Source: Succinimonas sp963628765
GTDB lineage: Bacteria > Pseudomonadota > Gammaproteobacteria > Enterobacterales > Succinivibrionaceae
NCBI GenBank assembly: GCA_963628765.1
Contig: CAVGFV010000003.1
Coordinates: forward strand, 1 to 6,597
Direction: 5' to 3'
DNA length: 6,597 bases
Below are positions 5,795 to 6,597 of this stretch, piece by piece; within the stretch, counting starts at the first letter, position 1, and the number at the start of each line of letters is the position of its first letter. The notes under the pieces were generated by a model that was given only the letters and a program-made list of their open reading frames with translations, had not been told where the DNA came from and did not search any database. The position numbers and the translations under genes were made by a program.

Positions 5795-6376
5795 ATGCGT
5801 ATTTTTGGTGTTGCTAGTATTTCTTTAGCCCTATTTCTCGCTACGGCCTGCTCTAATAGTGCTGATAGTCACCGTTATTATGATCTCGGAGGTTTTCTAG
5901 GACAGAGCCAAGATAACAGCACAGGCATTCCTGTACGAGTAAATCCAGTAACCTTGCCTCCTTACCTTGATTCACAATCAATTCTGTTCCAAACTGGGCC
6001 AGATGAGCTTATCCAAACCAATTCTCATCGTTGGGTTTCAAACTTGAGTGAACTTTTAACCAGTACCTTGGTGCTAGGGCTTAGAAACGAAATGCCTAAG
6101 TACAGTTTTGGGGAAAGTATTTGTAGTCAAGGGAGTGTAAACTGCCCTACTTTAAAATTAAATGTTCGAGATTTTCGTGGCATCTATAACGGCACAGTAC
6201 ACGTAGAATTTGATTGGTCTGTAACCCAAGATCAAAAGCTCCTCTGTCATGGCAGTGTCTCAAAGACAGAAACCCAGAAAGATAGCGGTTATGAAGCCCT
6301 CGTAAAAACTTTAAATAGTGCTTGGAAAAACTCTATTTCTGATCTAACACCTAAACTTACTTTCTGTATTAAGTAG
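5795..6376 (+). CDS. pqiC: PqiC, outer-membrane lipoprotein of the Pqi system (ABC-type transport auxiliary lipoprotein family)
   Basis: Starting at 5795 the product has 193 residues, near the 187 of E. coli PqiC (YmbA). It begins with a lipoprotein signal: MRIF, hydrophobic residues 5-15, then LATAC with the lipidated cysteine at 19. Ser at +2 lacks the Asp retention signal, so Lol sorting to the outer membrane is expected. The box is slightly unusual in having Ala rather than Leu at -3. HRYYDLGG (26-33) is the typical start of the mature auxiliary-lipoprotein domain, and LKLNVRDFRGIYNGTVHVEFDW (120-141) fits its central strands. In E. coli PqiC binds the tip of the PqiB tube at the outer membrane. 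Four cysteines beyond Cys19 (110, 117, 151, 191) could form periplasmic disulfides. The gene is coupled to pqiB, with only one base between stop and start. Confidence 0.92.
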   Translation: MRIFGVASISLALFLATACSNSADSHRYYDLGGFLGQSQDNSTGIPVRVNPVTLPPYLDSQSILFQTGPDELIQTNSHRWVSNLSELLTSTLVLGLRNEMPKYSFGESICSQGSVNCPTLKLNVRDFRGIYNGTVHVEFDWSVTQDQKLLCHGSVSKTETQKDSGYEALVKTLNSAWKNSISDLTPKLTFCIK

Positions 6377-6396
6377 GTCCTCACTTTTAGTCAAAT

Positions 6397-6421
6397 GGCG
6401 GAATTCTCTAGGGATTTCGCC
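6397..6421 (+). terminator. Hairpin downstream of pqiC, possible operon terminator
   Basis: GGCGGAATTC pairs with GGATTTCGCC through ten base pairs, two of them G·U, closing the loop TCTAG, 20 bases after the pqiC stop. Only two T residues follow, so it lacks the U-run of a standard intrinsic terminator. It may be a weak or Rho-assisted terminator or an mRNA 3'-end stabiliser. Confidence 0.45.
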
Positions 6422-6597
6422 TTCCAACAAAAGCATCCCCTATAAAAGATTCTCTACCTACGACATTCTAGAAATAATATATCTAGTTATTATTGTGATT
6501 TTGTATACATAACAATATATCAAATATATAATTATTATTCTTTTAAACTGTAACGATATAAATTTAGGTATGTAATTTAATTACTAATCTTACGAAA
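6422..6597. other. AT-rich non-coding right flank
   Basis: No coding frame with a plausible ribosome binding site is visible on either strand. The DNA becomes very AT-rich from about 6470, with short palindromes such as CTAGA/TCTAG (6468-6486) and TGTATACA near 6503. It may be the start of a promoter region for a gene outside the window, but no specific site is supported. Confidence 0.4.

Noticed and set aside
1..6597. CRISPR array, tRNA, rRNA, toxin-antitoxin pair or defence system.
   Set aside because: No regularly spaced repeats, no tRNA-like cloverleaf, and no additional coding frames beyond the five recognised genes were seen.

Overview
The window is AT-rich and carries a typical Gram-negative envelope operon. 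Its three plus-strand genes encode a PqiA-type membrane protein, a three-MCE-domain PqiB and an outer-membrane lipoprotein PqiC, which points to a diderm proteobacterium, most likely gammaproteobacterial. The low GC, the clostridial/spirochaete-style M18 aminopeptidase and the IS1634-type transposase would fit a host-associated anaerobe such as a member of Succinivibrionaceae. That placement is inferred from gene style only and is not demonstrated.

Layout. Bases 1-921 (minus) hold the N-terminal 307 residues of an IS1634-family DDE transposase, whose 3' part lies beyond the left edge. Bases 922-1130 are AT-rich non-coding DNA that should contain the transposase leader and the hidden end of the IS. 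A strong, nearly symmetrical Rho-independent terminator lies at 1131-1172, just downstream of the minus-strand M18 aminopeptidase gene (1199-2590). A 207-bp divergent intergenic region (2591-2797) separates that gene from the pqi operon and contains a hairpin-like palindrome, a second small palindrome and short direct repeats beside candidate promoters. Then follow pqiA (2798-4036), a 92-bp gap, pqiB (4129-5793) and pqiC (5795-6376, one base after the pqiB stop). A hairpin at 6397-6421 and AT-rich DNA without a gene end the window.

How the genes work together. By homology PqiA is the inner-membrane partner, PqiB is anchored in the inner membrane and forms a hexameric MCE tube across the periplasm, and PqiC is the outer-membrane lipoprotein that receives the tip of the tube. 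Together they form an intermembrane (phospho)lipid transport or envelope-integrity system. The M18 aminopeptidase is a cytosolic peptide-trimming enzyme, transcribed away from pqi and with no obvious functional link. The IS is an insertion behind the aminopeptidase terminator and appears to disrupt nothing visible.

I did not find an undescribed system. Every gene falls in a recognised family. The points worth a second look are the palindromes and repeats in the divergent promoter region, the widened pqiA-pqiB junction, the His-rich extension of the first PqiA zinc ribbon, and the extra cysteines of PqiC.
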